Position numbers and translations under genes: made by a program. A model generated the notes under the pieces. That model saw only the letters and a list, made by a program, of their open reading frames with translations. It ran no database searches and was not told the origin of the DNA. Below, one piece after another: positions 1 through 7,500 of a stretch of DNA of 9,181 nucleotides (positions are counted from its first letter, which is position 1; the number at the start of each line of letters is the position of its first letter). The stretch spans positions 1 through 9,181 of the forward strand of contig JAEEUD010000054.1 of the NCBI GenBank assembly GCA_016286835.1, in the 5' to 3' direction. The stretch is from Pyramidobacter sp. Its GTDB lineage: Bacteria > Synergistota > Synergistia > Synergistales > Dethiosulfovibrionaceae.

Positions 1-1
1 C

Positions 2-343
2 GGAGCCGGTATCGGCGGAGCCGACCCGATGAAGACAGGCTTCACCGCCCTGCGACTGGCCGTCGCGGGATTCCTGATCCCGTACTTCTTTGCGTACAAC
101 CCCGAACTGCTGATGATCAACGCCTCGCTGGCGAACACGACCATCCCCGCCGTGACGGCTATCGCCGGTACCGTGCTGCTGTCGTTCGCGGCGGCCGGTT
201 ACTGGCTGCGCAACCTGCACATGTACGAGCGCGCGCTGCTGCTTGCCGGCGCCCTGCTGCTGATCCAGCCCGGTATCATGACCGACGCCGCGGGATTGGC
301 GGTTGGTGTTGCCGTGTATCTGCTCCAGAAGGTTTCTCGTTAA
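2..343 (+). CDS. TRAP transporter fused permease, TAXI/DctQM type, C-terminal fragment
   Basis: This is the 3' end of a gene that begins before the window. The reading frame is open from base 2 to the TAA at 341-343, giving 113 residues. The methionine at base 29 is internal: the codons before it read GAGIGGADP and continue directly into MKTGFTALRLAVAGF. That segment, followed by IPYFFAYNPELLM, resembles the C-terminal part of fused small/large TRAP permease subunits (4TM/12TM, TAXI family). These sit in the inner membrane and use an ion gradient to import carboxylates or other small solutes delivered by a periplasmic TAXI binding protein. Three to four hydrophobic segments follow one another (around LRLAVAGFLIPYFF, TAIAGTVLLSFAAAGYWL, ALLLAGALLLIQPG and AGLAVGVAVYLL), ending in a short basic tail, VSR. 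The substrate cannot be told from this fragment. A terminator starts 15 bases after the stop, so the transcription unit ends here. Confidence 0.82.
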   Translation, partial: GAGIGGADPMKTGFTALRLAVAGFLIPYFFAYNPELLMINASLANTTIPAVTAIAGTVLLSFAAAGYWLRNLHMYERALLLAGALLLIQPGIMTDAAGLAVGVAVYLLQKVSR

Positions 344-357
344 GAACAGTCTTTACC

Positions 358-386
358 AAAAGCCCCGCCCTGCGCGGGGCTTTTTT
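358..386 (+). terminator. Rho-independent terminator after the TRAP permease gene
   Basis: A perfect GC-rich stem, AGCCCCGC (361-368) with GCGGGGCT (374-381), closes a five-base loop. A further three A:T pairs extend it (358-360 with 382-384). The 3' arm ends in TTTTTT (381-386). It starts 15 bases after the permease stop codon and separates that gene from the next promoter. The A-run on the 5' side means it could also work on the - strand, though no - strand gene ends here. Confidence 0.93.
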
Positions 387-387
387 G

Positions 388-431
388 CGTCGCGCGCAAA
401 ATCGCCCGCGGGGGTGATGACCGGCGCGACG
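388..431. repeat. Spaced inverted repeat CGTCGCGC / GCGCGACG
   Basis: Eight bases at 388-395 are exactly complementary to 424-431, with a 28-base spacer that itself contains the palindrome CCCGCGGG (405-412). It lies between the permease terminator and the next promoter. In GC-rich DNA an eight-base match can arise by chance. It might be an operator or a further weak hairpin; nothing in the sequence decides this. Confidence 0.25.
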
Positions 432-453
432 GATTATGATATGATGGCTTCGT

Positions 454-471
454 GAAACGGACCAGAAACGG
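454..471 (+). repeat. Tandem GAAACGG direct repeat upstream of promoter
   Basis: GAAACGG occurs at 454-460 and again at 465-471, an 11-base period close to one helical turn. The pair ends 22 bases before the proposed -35 box. A related GAAACG lies at 544-549 in the leader. Same-face repeats at this distance would suit a transcription factor acting on the promoter, but no factor can be named and the match is short. Confidence 0.3.
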
Positions 472-493
472 GCGAAGTCTTTGCATTTGGCGA

Positions 494-522
494 TTGTGAA
501 AAGGTTGCTTTAATGATAAAAT
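494..522 (+). promoter_or_regulatory. Predicted sigma70-type promoter for the secreted-protein gene
   Basis: The -35 candidate is TTGTGA (494-499, four of six matches to TTGACA). The -10 candidate is TAAAAT (517-522, five of six matches to TATAAT), and the spacer is exactly 17 bases. A TG at 514-515, one base before the -10 box, makes it an extended -10. The surrounding bases are AT-rich compared with the rest of the window. Transcription would start near 529-530, leaving a leader of about 140 bases before the ATG at 670. The promoter follows the permease terminator, as expected for an independent transcription unit. Confidence 0.68.
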
Positions 523-528
523 GCAGAA

Positions 529-669
529 CGAGTGTGGAGAAAGGAAACGTTTCTCCGCTTCATGCGTCAGTTTCATGTGGAACAGACGTGTGGTCCCGGT
601 TTCTCAGCCGCACAGCGCGGCTTTGAAAAATCTGTGTACCAAAATTTCTTGTTAAGGAAGGGATTTTTG
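529..669 (+). promoter_or_regulatory. Long structured 5' untranslated leader of the secreted-protein gene
   Basis: The region between the predicted transcription start and the ATG at 670 is about 140 bases long. It holds two hairpins. The first, near the 5' end, pairs 534-542 with 550-558 (core GGAGAAA / TTTCTCC) around a seven-base loop. The second pairs AGCCGC (606-611) with GCGGCT (617-622) around a five-base loop. Neither is followed by a run of T, so neither looks like an attenuator terminator. A 5'-terminal hairpin is a common way to protect abundant mRNAs from decay. No known riboswitch class is recognised. A GTG at 532 and an ATG at 562 open the main frame early, but either would bury the signal peptide, so the region is treated as untranslated. 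Confidence 0.45.
654..663 (+). promoter_or_regulatory. Ribosome binding site fixing the start at 670
   Basis: The purine run AAGGAAGGGA ends six bases before the ATG at 670. It supports that ATG over the upstream in-frame GTG (532) and ATG (562). Translation from 670 also starts with a textbook signal peptide, which confirms the choice. Confidence 0.8.
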
Positions 670-2226
670 ATGAAGAAAAGTCTGATGGCTTTCGTTCTCG
701 CTCTGTGCCTTGCCGCGACGGCGTTTGCCGCTCCGCGCGCGGGCGACCTGACGGCCGGTGCCGTTGGTGACGCGAACTGGATCGCGCTGGGCGTGCGCGA
801 CATGGACGCGTTTTTGAACCGTCCTGCCGACATGCTGCTGGGCCGTGCCCTGAAGATGGCGCCTATGCCCGAGTCGATCGGCAAGCTGGGTGCGTGGGAT
901 GCCCGCGGAACGGCGGCGAAGGACTTCGACAAGCTCGAGAAGTTCGTCATGGCCGTGGAGCTGAAGGGCGATGTGACGTTCGAAGAGATCAACCTGGCTG
1001 AGAACGCCAAGCCCGCCGACTTTACCGTGGCTGCCCCCGAGGGCACGAAGATCACGCCTCTGGCCGTGATGGAAGCCGGCGAAGAGGTCGGCAAGGTCAA
1101 CCTGGCCGTTCTTGAGCGCGACGGCGCGAAGTACCTGATCGGCGCCAACGGCGATCCTGCTCTGCTGGCCGCGATGGCCGCCGCTCCCGCGGACAATGCT
1201 GCCGTCGTTGCGCGTACGGCTGCGAACGTCTGGATCCAGGCGCACCTGACGAAGGCGTTCCTTGAGGCCAGCGACGCTGATCTGCCCAAGGATTTCGACT
1301 GCGAGATCGGCATTGAGGACACGAAGACCTCCGTCAAGGTGACCCTTTGGACGAACATGTATGACGAGATCTGCGAACTCGCTTCCAAGGAACTCGGCAA
1401 GGATCTGCGCGCGGTGCTGACCGGCGGCGCCCAGACGAAGGCCCCTCTGCTGTTCGGCACCGCTCCTCTGGCCGGACTGCTCAACCTTTCCGCTTCGTTC
1501 CTGCCCGAGGGCTTCAAGCTGGCTGACATCATGCCCGCCGAAGAGGCTGCCGAGGCTGAGAAGCAGGTCGTGGCGCAGCTCTCCCAGGTCGGTTTCACGT
1601 GGGAAGATCTGGTCAAGATCCTTCGCGGCAACGTCACGCTCGGCTTTGCCGGCAAGTTCAACGCTCCGATGGTCGGCGAGATCCCCGGCGTGTATCTGCA
1701 CGTGACGGGCGTGGATGCCGCCAAGGTCGCTCCGCTCCTTGGCATGGGCGCGCAGCAGCTGTCCGGTATGCTCGGCGGCAAGGCTGAGCCCTATGAGGCG
1801 AACGGCTGGCACGGCTATCAGCTCAGCGGCATGGTCTCCGGCGTTCTTGCTGCCGGCGAGAACGGTCTGCTTGCGGCCGTGATGAACGCTGATCAGTTCG
1901 GCATGGTTGCCGAGGTCGAGCCCGGCATGGCTGCCGCTGTCGAGCCCCGTAACTTCGCTCTGGCTCTTAACACCAAGGTGCTTCAGCCCGTGCTCAAGGG
2001 ACTGTTTGAGAAGTTCGGCGATCAGGCTCTGGAAGCTGCCGGCGAGGGCGCGAAGGGCTCCAAGGACATCATCAAGCAGGTCATCGACAACATGGGCATG
2101 GTCGACGCAGTGTCGCTTGTCGCCGCTGACGAGAACACCTTCGTCATCGAAGTGACGCCCAACGAAGGCCTTGTGAACATGGTCCTGCCCGCTCCTGAAG
2201 CCGCGGAAGTCAAGCCCGCAGCCTAA
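670..2226 (+). CDS. Secreted/periplasmic protein of unknown function, 518 residues
   Basis: The product is not recognised. Residues 1-20 form a classical Sec signal peptide: a basic start (MKK), a hydrophobic core (LMAFVLALCLAATAF) and a likely AFA|AP cleavage site. Cys13 lies in the core but lacks a proper lipobox, so this is probably not a lipoprotein. The mature chain is Ala-rich, has no further membrane segment, and has only two cysteines (211 and 235), which could form a disulfide. The order of a hydrophobic strand, LVKILRGNVTLGFAGKF (315-330), then a VYLHVTGVDAAKVAPLL segment, vaguely recalls secreted DUF3352/DUF4836-type proteins; this is a weak resemblance, not an assignment. Codon choice is restricted (almost all AAC and AAG, Arg as CGC or CGT, frequent GCT and GGT), suggesting high expression. 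The gene has its own promoter, leader, ribosome binding site and strong terminator, so it looks monocistronic. Confidence 0.85.
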   Translation: MKKSLMAFVLALCLAATAFAAPRAGDLTAGAVGDANWIALGVRDMDAFLNRPADMLLGRALKMAPMPESIGKLGAWDARGTAAKDFDKLEKFVMAVELKGDVTFEEINLAENAKPADFTVAAPEGTKITPLAVMEAGEEVGKVNLAVLERDGAKYLIGANGDPALLAAMAAAPADNAAVVARTAANVWIQAHLTKAFLEASDADLPKDFDCEIGIEDTKTSVKVTLWTNMYDEICELASKELGKDLRAVLTGGAQTKAPLLFGTAPLAGLLNLSASFLPEGFKLADIMPAEEAAEAEKQVVAQLSQVGFTWEDLVKILRGNVTLGFAGKFNAPMVGEIPGVYLHVTGVDAAKVAPLLGMGAQQLSGMLGGKAEPYEANGWHGYQLSGMVSGVLAAGENGLLAAVMNADQFGMVAEVEPGMAAAVEPRNFALALNTKVLQPVLKGLFEKFGDQALEAAGEGAKGSKDIIKQVIDNMGMVDAVSLVAADENTFVIEVTPNEGLVNMVLPAPEAAEVKPAA

Positions 2227-2257
2227 AGGCAATGAAATAATCTGTAATCAGTCATTA

Positions 2258-2312
2258 AAGGCGCTCCGTTTGCCGATGCTCGTCGGTAAAAACGGAGCGC
2301 CTTCTTTTTTTT
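2258..2312 (+). terminator. Strong rho-independent terminator between convergent genes
   Basis: A perfect 14-base stem pairs 2258-2271 with 2290-2303 (core GGCGCTCCGTTT / AAACGGAGCGCC). The 18-base loop can fold further through CCGA (2273-2276) with TCGG (2283-2286). A T-rich tract, CTTCTTTTTTTT, follows on the + strand, so it terminates the secreted-protein gene 31 bases after its stop. Read on the - strand the hairpin is followed only by TTTAATGAC, a weaker tract, yet it is the only terminator candidate downstream of pbpC (stop at 2333-2335). It probably serves both genes. Confidence 0.93.
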
Positions 2313-2332
2313 GCTTATGACAGCGCGCGGCA

Positions 2333-4567
2333 TCAATCAACCGGAACAAGATCCGGGATCTGTGCGCTTGGGTTGTCGTCGAGCGTGTAGACGGAGAAGC
2401 GGATCGCCTTCTGCCGGCCGAGCGCGTCAGTGACGGAGAGACGGTGCTTGCCGCGCTTCATTGGCCACAGACAGGGACGGTCGGCCGTGCCGCGGCCGAC
2501 GTAGCGCCCGTCCACGAACCAGAAGTATTCGCCGCTTCCCTCGGCGCGCAGCACGAGGTTGGCGCCCTCCTCATGCTTGAGGTACGAGGCGTCGGCCAGC
2601 GGAGAGGTGATCGACAGTTCGCTCTTCTTCTCGCGCGGGCTCTCCATGTAGGCGGAAAGCTCGGGCGGCCAGACAACGACGACTTTGCCCTGTTCCAGAT
2701 GGTGCATCGTGCACGCCGCCGAAGGCGAAATGCCGGCGACGGCGTATTCTTTGACCGTCCGTGGACACAGCGGCGACGGCAGCTGGCCGGAAAGCGCGCA
2801 GACCTGACGGACCGTCACGCCCGGAGGGGGAGCGGAGAAGCCCCCGCCAGGAAGCGCGCGCAGCGTTTCCAGCACGGCGGGCGCGGCCGCTCCCAGTCCG
2901 ACGAGGCCGGGATGCGGCTCGCCCGTGGGATCGCCCAGCCACACGGCCAGCGTCCAGCGGTCGTTCCAGCCCACGGTCCAGGCGTCGCGCAGGCCGTAGG
3001 ATGTGCCTGTCTTGAAGGCAAAACGTCCCTTGACGGGATCGACGGAGCGCAGCAGCGTCGGCAGACGCGACGGATCGGCGAGGATGTTCGTCGTGATCCA
3101 GGCGCTCTCGGGCGAGAAAACGCTGTGTTCGACGACGGGATCGCTCTCGGCGAACCGCGGCCGCACAAGCTCGCCTTCACGAGCCAGCGCCGTCGCGGCT
3201 GTCGCCAGCTGCAGGGGCGACACTTCGCAGCCGCCCAGCACGAGCGAATCGCCGTAGTGCGCGGCCGTCTGAGTCAGCGAACTGAACCCGAGCAGACGCA
3301 GCTTTTGCAGCAGCCGTTCGCCGCCCTCCCGGCGCAGGATGCGCACGGCGGGGACGTTCAGCGAATCGACGAGGGCCACTGCCGCGCTCACCGGTCCGCG
3401 GTAGATGCGGTCGAAGTTGCGTGGCGCGCGCCCCGACAGCGTCAGCGGCGTGTCGGCCATCAGCGATGCGGGCGAGAGCGTGCCGTCCTCAAACGCCAGC
3501 GCGTAGGCGAACGGTTTCAAAGCCGAGCCGGGCGAACGCAACGCTGAAGCGCAGTCCACCCATTCCGCCGGCGCGCCCTTCTGTCCGCGCCGGGCGTTGG
3601 GCACGTAGGCGCGCACGGCGCCTGTTTTGTTTTCGATGAGCACGCCGCTGGCCGTGACCGACGTGTCGAACTCGGCCAGCGCGTCAAGCAGCGCGGCGCG
3701 CAGAGTCTTCTGCATGGCGCGGTCGAGCGTCGAGGTGATGTCGCGCTCGGGCGACAGCGAAGCCGCTTTGGCGCAGAACACCCATTCGTCGGCCGGCAGC
3801 GCCCGCCGGGCCGTCGGCAGCGGTTCGGCACGCGCCAGCCGGGCCTGTTCGGCCGTGATGCGGCCGCGCTTTTCCAGGAGCGAGATGGCCCAGTTGCGTC
3901 GCGCCAACGCCGCGCGCGGGTGCAGATCGGGACGGTAGGCCGTGGGGCCTTTGACCATTACCGCCAGCAGGGCCGCCTGCGCGATCGTCAGGTCGCGGCA
4001 CGAGCGGCCGAACCAGGCCAGCGCTGCGGCTTCGACGCCCCTCAGGTTGCTTCCCAGCGGGATGATGTTGAGATACGTGGCGAGCAGCTCTTCCTTGCTG
4101 TGCCGCTTTTCGAGCGAGCGCGCCTGGGCGAACTCGCGCAGCTTGGTGCGCACGTTGCGCTCGGCCGGCCAGCAGATGCGGATGATCTGGCTGGTGATCG
4201 TCGAAGCGCCCGTGCGCCCTTTTTTGAGAAAGACGTTGCCCAGCGCGGCGCGCGCGAGGCTGAACCAGTCGACGCCGCCGTGCGACCAGAAGCGCCGGTC
4301 TTCGACCTCAACGACGGCGAGCGGCATCCAGCGCCCCATCTCAGAAAGAAGGACGGGGAGACAGAACTCCCCGTCCTCTGACAGAGTCACGCTGAGCAGC
4401 GCGCCTTTCCGGTCGCGGACGGCCGTTGAGCGGGGCCAGGCGGAGAGGCGGCTCTCGACGGGCGCGAGTCCTCCCATGCTCTCCCAGCTGCGGAAGAGCA
4501 GGACGAACGCACACAGAGCGCCGAGAAGCAGACCTCCCAGCCAGAGCGTGAACTTGCGGTATTTCAT
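2333..4567 (-). CDS. pbpC: Penicillin-binding protein 1C (bifunctional glycosyltransferase/transpeptidase)
   Basis: This 744-residue class A penicillin-binding protein polymerises and cross-links peptidoglycan on the periplasmic face of the inner membrane. Residues 7-25 form the single N-terminal membrane anchor. The GT51 domain follows, with catalytic Glu89 in EDRRFWSHGGVD, GASTITSQ (120-127), the second Glu at 145 and YLNIIPLG (165-172). The transpeptidase domain has SALK (348-351, nucleophile Ser348), SLN (402-404) and KTGTS (519-523). The segment after KTG (LRDAWTVGWNDRWTLAVWLG), a Cys-bearing linker (about 588-622) and a C-terminal beta domain (about 650-726, BiPBP_C type) are typical of PBP1C rather than PBP1A or 1B. 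The start is the only ATG after the upstream gene's stop. The gap is 12 bases and no Shine-Dalgarno sequence is visible, so translation is probably coupled to the A2M gene. Length and motifs are complete. Confidence 0.96.
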   Translation of the reverse strand: MKYRKFTLWLGGLLLGALCAFVLLFRSWESMGGLAPVESRLSAWPRSTAVRDRKGALLSVTLSEDGEFCLPVLLSEMGRWMPLAVVEVEDRRFWSHGGVDWFSLARAALGNVFLKKGRTGASTITSQIIRICWPAERNVRTKLREFAQARSLEKRHSKEELLATYLNIIPLGSNLRGVEAAALAWFGRSCRDLTIAQAALLAVMVKGPTAYRPDLHPRAALARRNWAISLLEKRGRITAEQARLARAEPLPTARRALPADEWVFCAKAASLSPERDITSTLDRAMQKTLRAALLDALAEFDTSVTASGVLIENKTGAVRAYVPNARRGQKGAPAEWVDCASALRSPGSALKPFAYALAFEDGTLSPASLMADTPLTLSGRAPRNFDRIYRGPVSAAVALVDSLNVPAVRILRREGGERLLQKLRLLGFSSLTQTAAHYGDSLVLGGCEVSPLQLATAATALAREGELVRPRFAESDPVVEHSVFSPESAWITTNILADPSRLPTLLRSVDPVKGRFAFKTGTSYGLRDAWTVGWNDRWTLAVWLGDPTGEPHPGLVGLGAAAPAVLETLRALPGGGFSAPPPGVTVRQVCALSGQLPSPLCPRTVKEYAVAGISPSAACTMHHLEQGKVVVVWPPELSAYMESPREKKSELSITSPLADASYLKHEEGANLVLRAEGSGEYFWFVDGRYVGRGTADRPCLWPMKRGKHRLSVTDALGRQKAIRFSVYTLDDNPSAQIPDLVPVD

Positions 4568-4579
4568 GCGTGAAGCGGA

Positions 4580-7500
4580 TTATTGCACTGTGACCGTCGC
4601 GCTTCTGCCGAGGTAGCCGATGCCCTTGTTGCCAAGCGCTTCGACGGCGACCGGCGGCAGCGTGAACGTGCCGCGGTAGGTGGCACGGCAGGGAAGCGTC
4701 CACTCGAAGGCCTTGCCGCGTCCGGAGACGTTGAGCAGCAGACGGTCGAAGCGGAGGTCGCTCCTGGCCGAGAAGCCGGAATTCTCGCCGGCCTCGCCCG
4801 CTGACACGGCCTCAAAGCCGGCCGGCAGCAGCACGGAGACGCGCAGGTCGGAAGGACGGTTGAGGCCGGTGATCTTGACCTTCATCTGCACTTCCTGACC
4901 GAACGCGATCGCGTTCAGGTCAACGGGTTCCTTGGTCTTGGCGTCAAGCACGGTGCGCTCCACGCGCAGACCGCGGCTGTAGCTCTTCGGCTCCGTCGCG
5001 GGCACGCCGGAAGCCGTCCACGAGTACCACAGCGAGCCGGCGCCGCTGGCGCTGATGCGGAACTTGCCGCCGCGGTCACCCTTCCAGACGACGGGCTTGC
5101 CGTCGAACGACGCCAGTTCAGCGCCGTCGGGGCCAAGCAGCTTGGCCGTGACCGGGCCGGGCACGACGTGCTGCGAGAACACGCCCAGAGCCATGATCAT
5201 GCTGGCTGCGTCGCGGGCGCTGCGGCGTCCGCCGCCCTTGCCCAGTTCGGCAGCGATGCGGGCGGCCAGGTCGCGGGCGGGCGATCCGCCGGGCTCGATC
5301 GCGTCGAGCGCGAGCATACGGAATCCGGCTTCGGGCAGGACGAGCGCCGCAGTGGCGGCGTTGCTCTCAGCGCCCACGAGCGCCTGAGCCTTTTCGGCCT
5401 CGCCGGCCAGCGCATAGCTTGCCGCCAGCAGGGCGCGTCCGGAACCGTTCAGGTCGCCGCTGCGCTCTTCAAGCCAGTTCATCCAGCCCAGAGGCGCGTC
5501 GCCGCCGAGGGCGAGCACGTAGCAGCCGTAGGCGCGGGCGTTCATCGCCTCGTTCAGTTCGGCCTTCTCCTCGGGCAGATTCTCGGCCATGTAGCGTCTC
5601 AGCCACTGGAGCCCCGTGCTCAGACCGTTGGGATCGAGCACGCCGGTCTCCTTCACGGCGGTGAGGAAGTGCAGTGCGGCCACGGAGCCCCAGGCGTCCG
5701 TGCTGTCGCCGCGCCACTTGCTCCACGAGCCGTCGTAGAGCTGATAGCCGGCCAGCTGCGCGAGCACGGTGTTCAGAGCCACGCGGTTCTCGACCGGGTT
5801 GGTCAGGTCCTGATCCTCGTCGCTGAGCAGGCTGGGCAGGCAGAGCGTGATCCAGCCGCGGGAGACGGCGCGGTCAAGGCCCCAGCCCCACGCGTCGACG
5901 GTCTCCAGCAGCGGGACGGCGTCGACGGCCGGCGCGCCGGAGATGGTGACGGACAGGTTGCCGGTGCCGGGGAACCAGGCGTCGGGCAGCTCAAAGTCGG
6001 TGACGCCTTCGCCGCCGGTGCCGCCGCCGACCAGAGACGTCAGCGGCCAGCCGGGACGGATGGCGAGGCCCGTTTCGGATGCGTAGTCGCGGCCGTTCTG
6101 CGATACGGACGCCTTCAGCGTGCCGTGATTGCCTCTGTTCCCGGCCGTGAGCGTCGGCAGCATACCGGTGAGTGCAAAGCGTTTGCCGGCTTCCAGCTGG
6201 GCCTTCTCGGTCCAGTCGCCGCCGCGCTGTTCAAGCGCTTCGGATGCTGCGACGGTGACGCTGGCACTGCCGGCCTGTTCGGCCGTCACGTTGAGCGCGG
6301 CCTGGAGCGTGTCGCCGGGGGCGGCGAAGCGGGGCAGCGTCAGGTCGATGACGACCGGGCGGGCGATCTTCGATTCGGCCGTGGCGCGGCCCATGGAAGC
6401 GCCGTCAAGGGCGATCGCTTCGATGCGCAGCGAACCGGCGAACTCGGGGATCGTCGCGGTGATCTCGGCGACGCCGTCTTTCAGTTCGACGGCGGGCAGC
6501 CAGATCGCCAGAGGCACGTAATCGGAAGCGCGCACGGGCGACATCATGTCGCCGTTGGCCATCAGCTTCATGCGGCTCATCTCGGCGTCGTCGCCGCCGG
6601 CGGGGTGGAGCAGAGCCGTGCCGCGGGCCTCGATGGGCAGGAGCGAGTCGTAGATGTCGCACATACGGCCGTCCATGCCGCGGCGGCGCGTGAAGTACGT
6701 CCACGGATCGGAGTTGTCGCTGCCGCTCATCAGCAGGATGCCGCGGTCGACGAGCGCGATGGAGACCGAGCCGCTGGCCGGATTGCCCTTCGCGTCGTTG
6801 ACGCGCACGCGCGCGGAGAACGTGCCGGGCTCGGCCTTGGCGGGCGCTTCGACGTTGACGTTCAGCTTACGTTCGCTCAGGTCGAGCTTGATCGGCAGAG
6901 CGCCGAGGGCGCGGTAGGGCGGCTTGGTGTCGGCGCCTTCGCCGCGGACGACCTGGACCGTGACCCAGCCGTTGGGCAGCATCTCGCCGCTCACGGGGAT
7001 CTCGACCGTCGTCTCGGTGCCGGTCATGTCGAACGACTTCATCAGGATCGGGCGGTCGCTGCCTGCGGCGACGACCACGCGGCCGGCGAACGGCGACTTG
7101 ATCGTGACGCGGGCGGTATCGCCGTCAGGATAGGCTTCCTTGTCAGCCTTCATTTCGACGCGGTCGGGCATGGCGGCGTCCATCGAAGACGAACCCTGCC
7201 AGTTCTCCCAGACCCAGACGCGCATCGAGGCGCGGCCGTCGTCATGGCTGAACGTGATGCGGTAATTGCCTTCGCTCTCGGGGCGGAAAACGAACTTGCC
7301 GCGGCCGTTAGCGATGTTCACGGTGGACTCGACCGGCTCGGAGAACTCCTCCTGCCAGGTCATGCGGCTGCCGCTGTCGTCGGAGACCATCACATAGCGG
7401 CTGACTACCTTGCTGACTTCGACCTTCACGCCGTTCAGCGTCAGAGGCTTGTCGTGCGGATCAACGGCGACGAGGCCGATCTCGCTGTCGGCGTTGGGGC

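Noticed and set aside
435..445. TATGAT sequences as an alternative -10 box
   Set aside because: No acceptable -35 hexamer lies 16-18 bases upstream of either copy, and the candidate at 494-522 is much better.
340..576. A 78-codon open frame on the - strand over the first intergenic region
   Set aside because: It runs through the terminator and the promoter, has an unconvincing basic, low-complexity translation, and matches nothing recognised.
606..630. Hairpin 606-622 as a transcription attenuator
   Set aside because: The stem is only six base pairs and is followed by TTGAAAAA rather than a T-run, so it is unlikely to terminate transcription.
532..669. N-terminal extension of the secreted protein from GTG 532 or ATG 562
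   Set aside because: It would add 36-46 residues before an obvious signal peptide. The GTG at 532 lies almost at the predicted transcription start, and the only good ribosome binding site precedes 670.
652..2232. A 526-codon open frame on the - strand opposite the secreted-protein gene
   Set aside because: It mirrors the strongly biased codons of the + strand gene (GC-rich third positions leave no antisense stops). Its translation is low-complexity, rich in His, Gly and Arg, with no domain, and it has no ribosome binding site.
2444..3547. A 367-codon + strand open frame opposite pbpC
   Set aside because: The - strand frame has complete PBP1C domains and catalytic motifs. The + strand product is an Arg/Gln/His-rich shadow without domains or a ribosome binding site.
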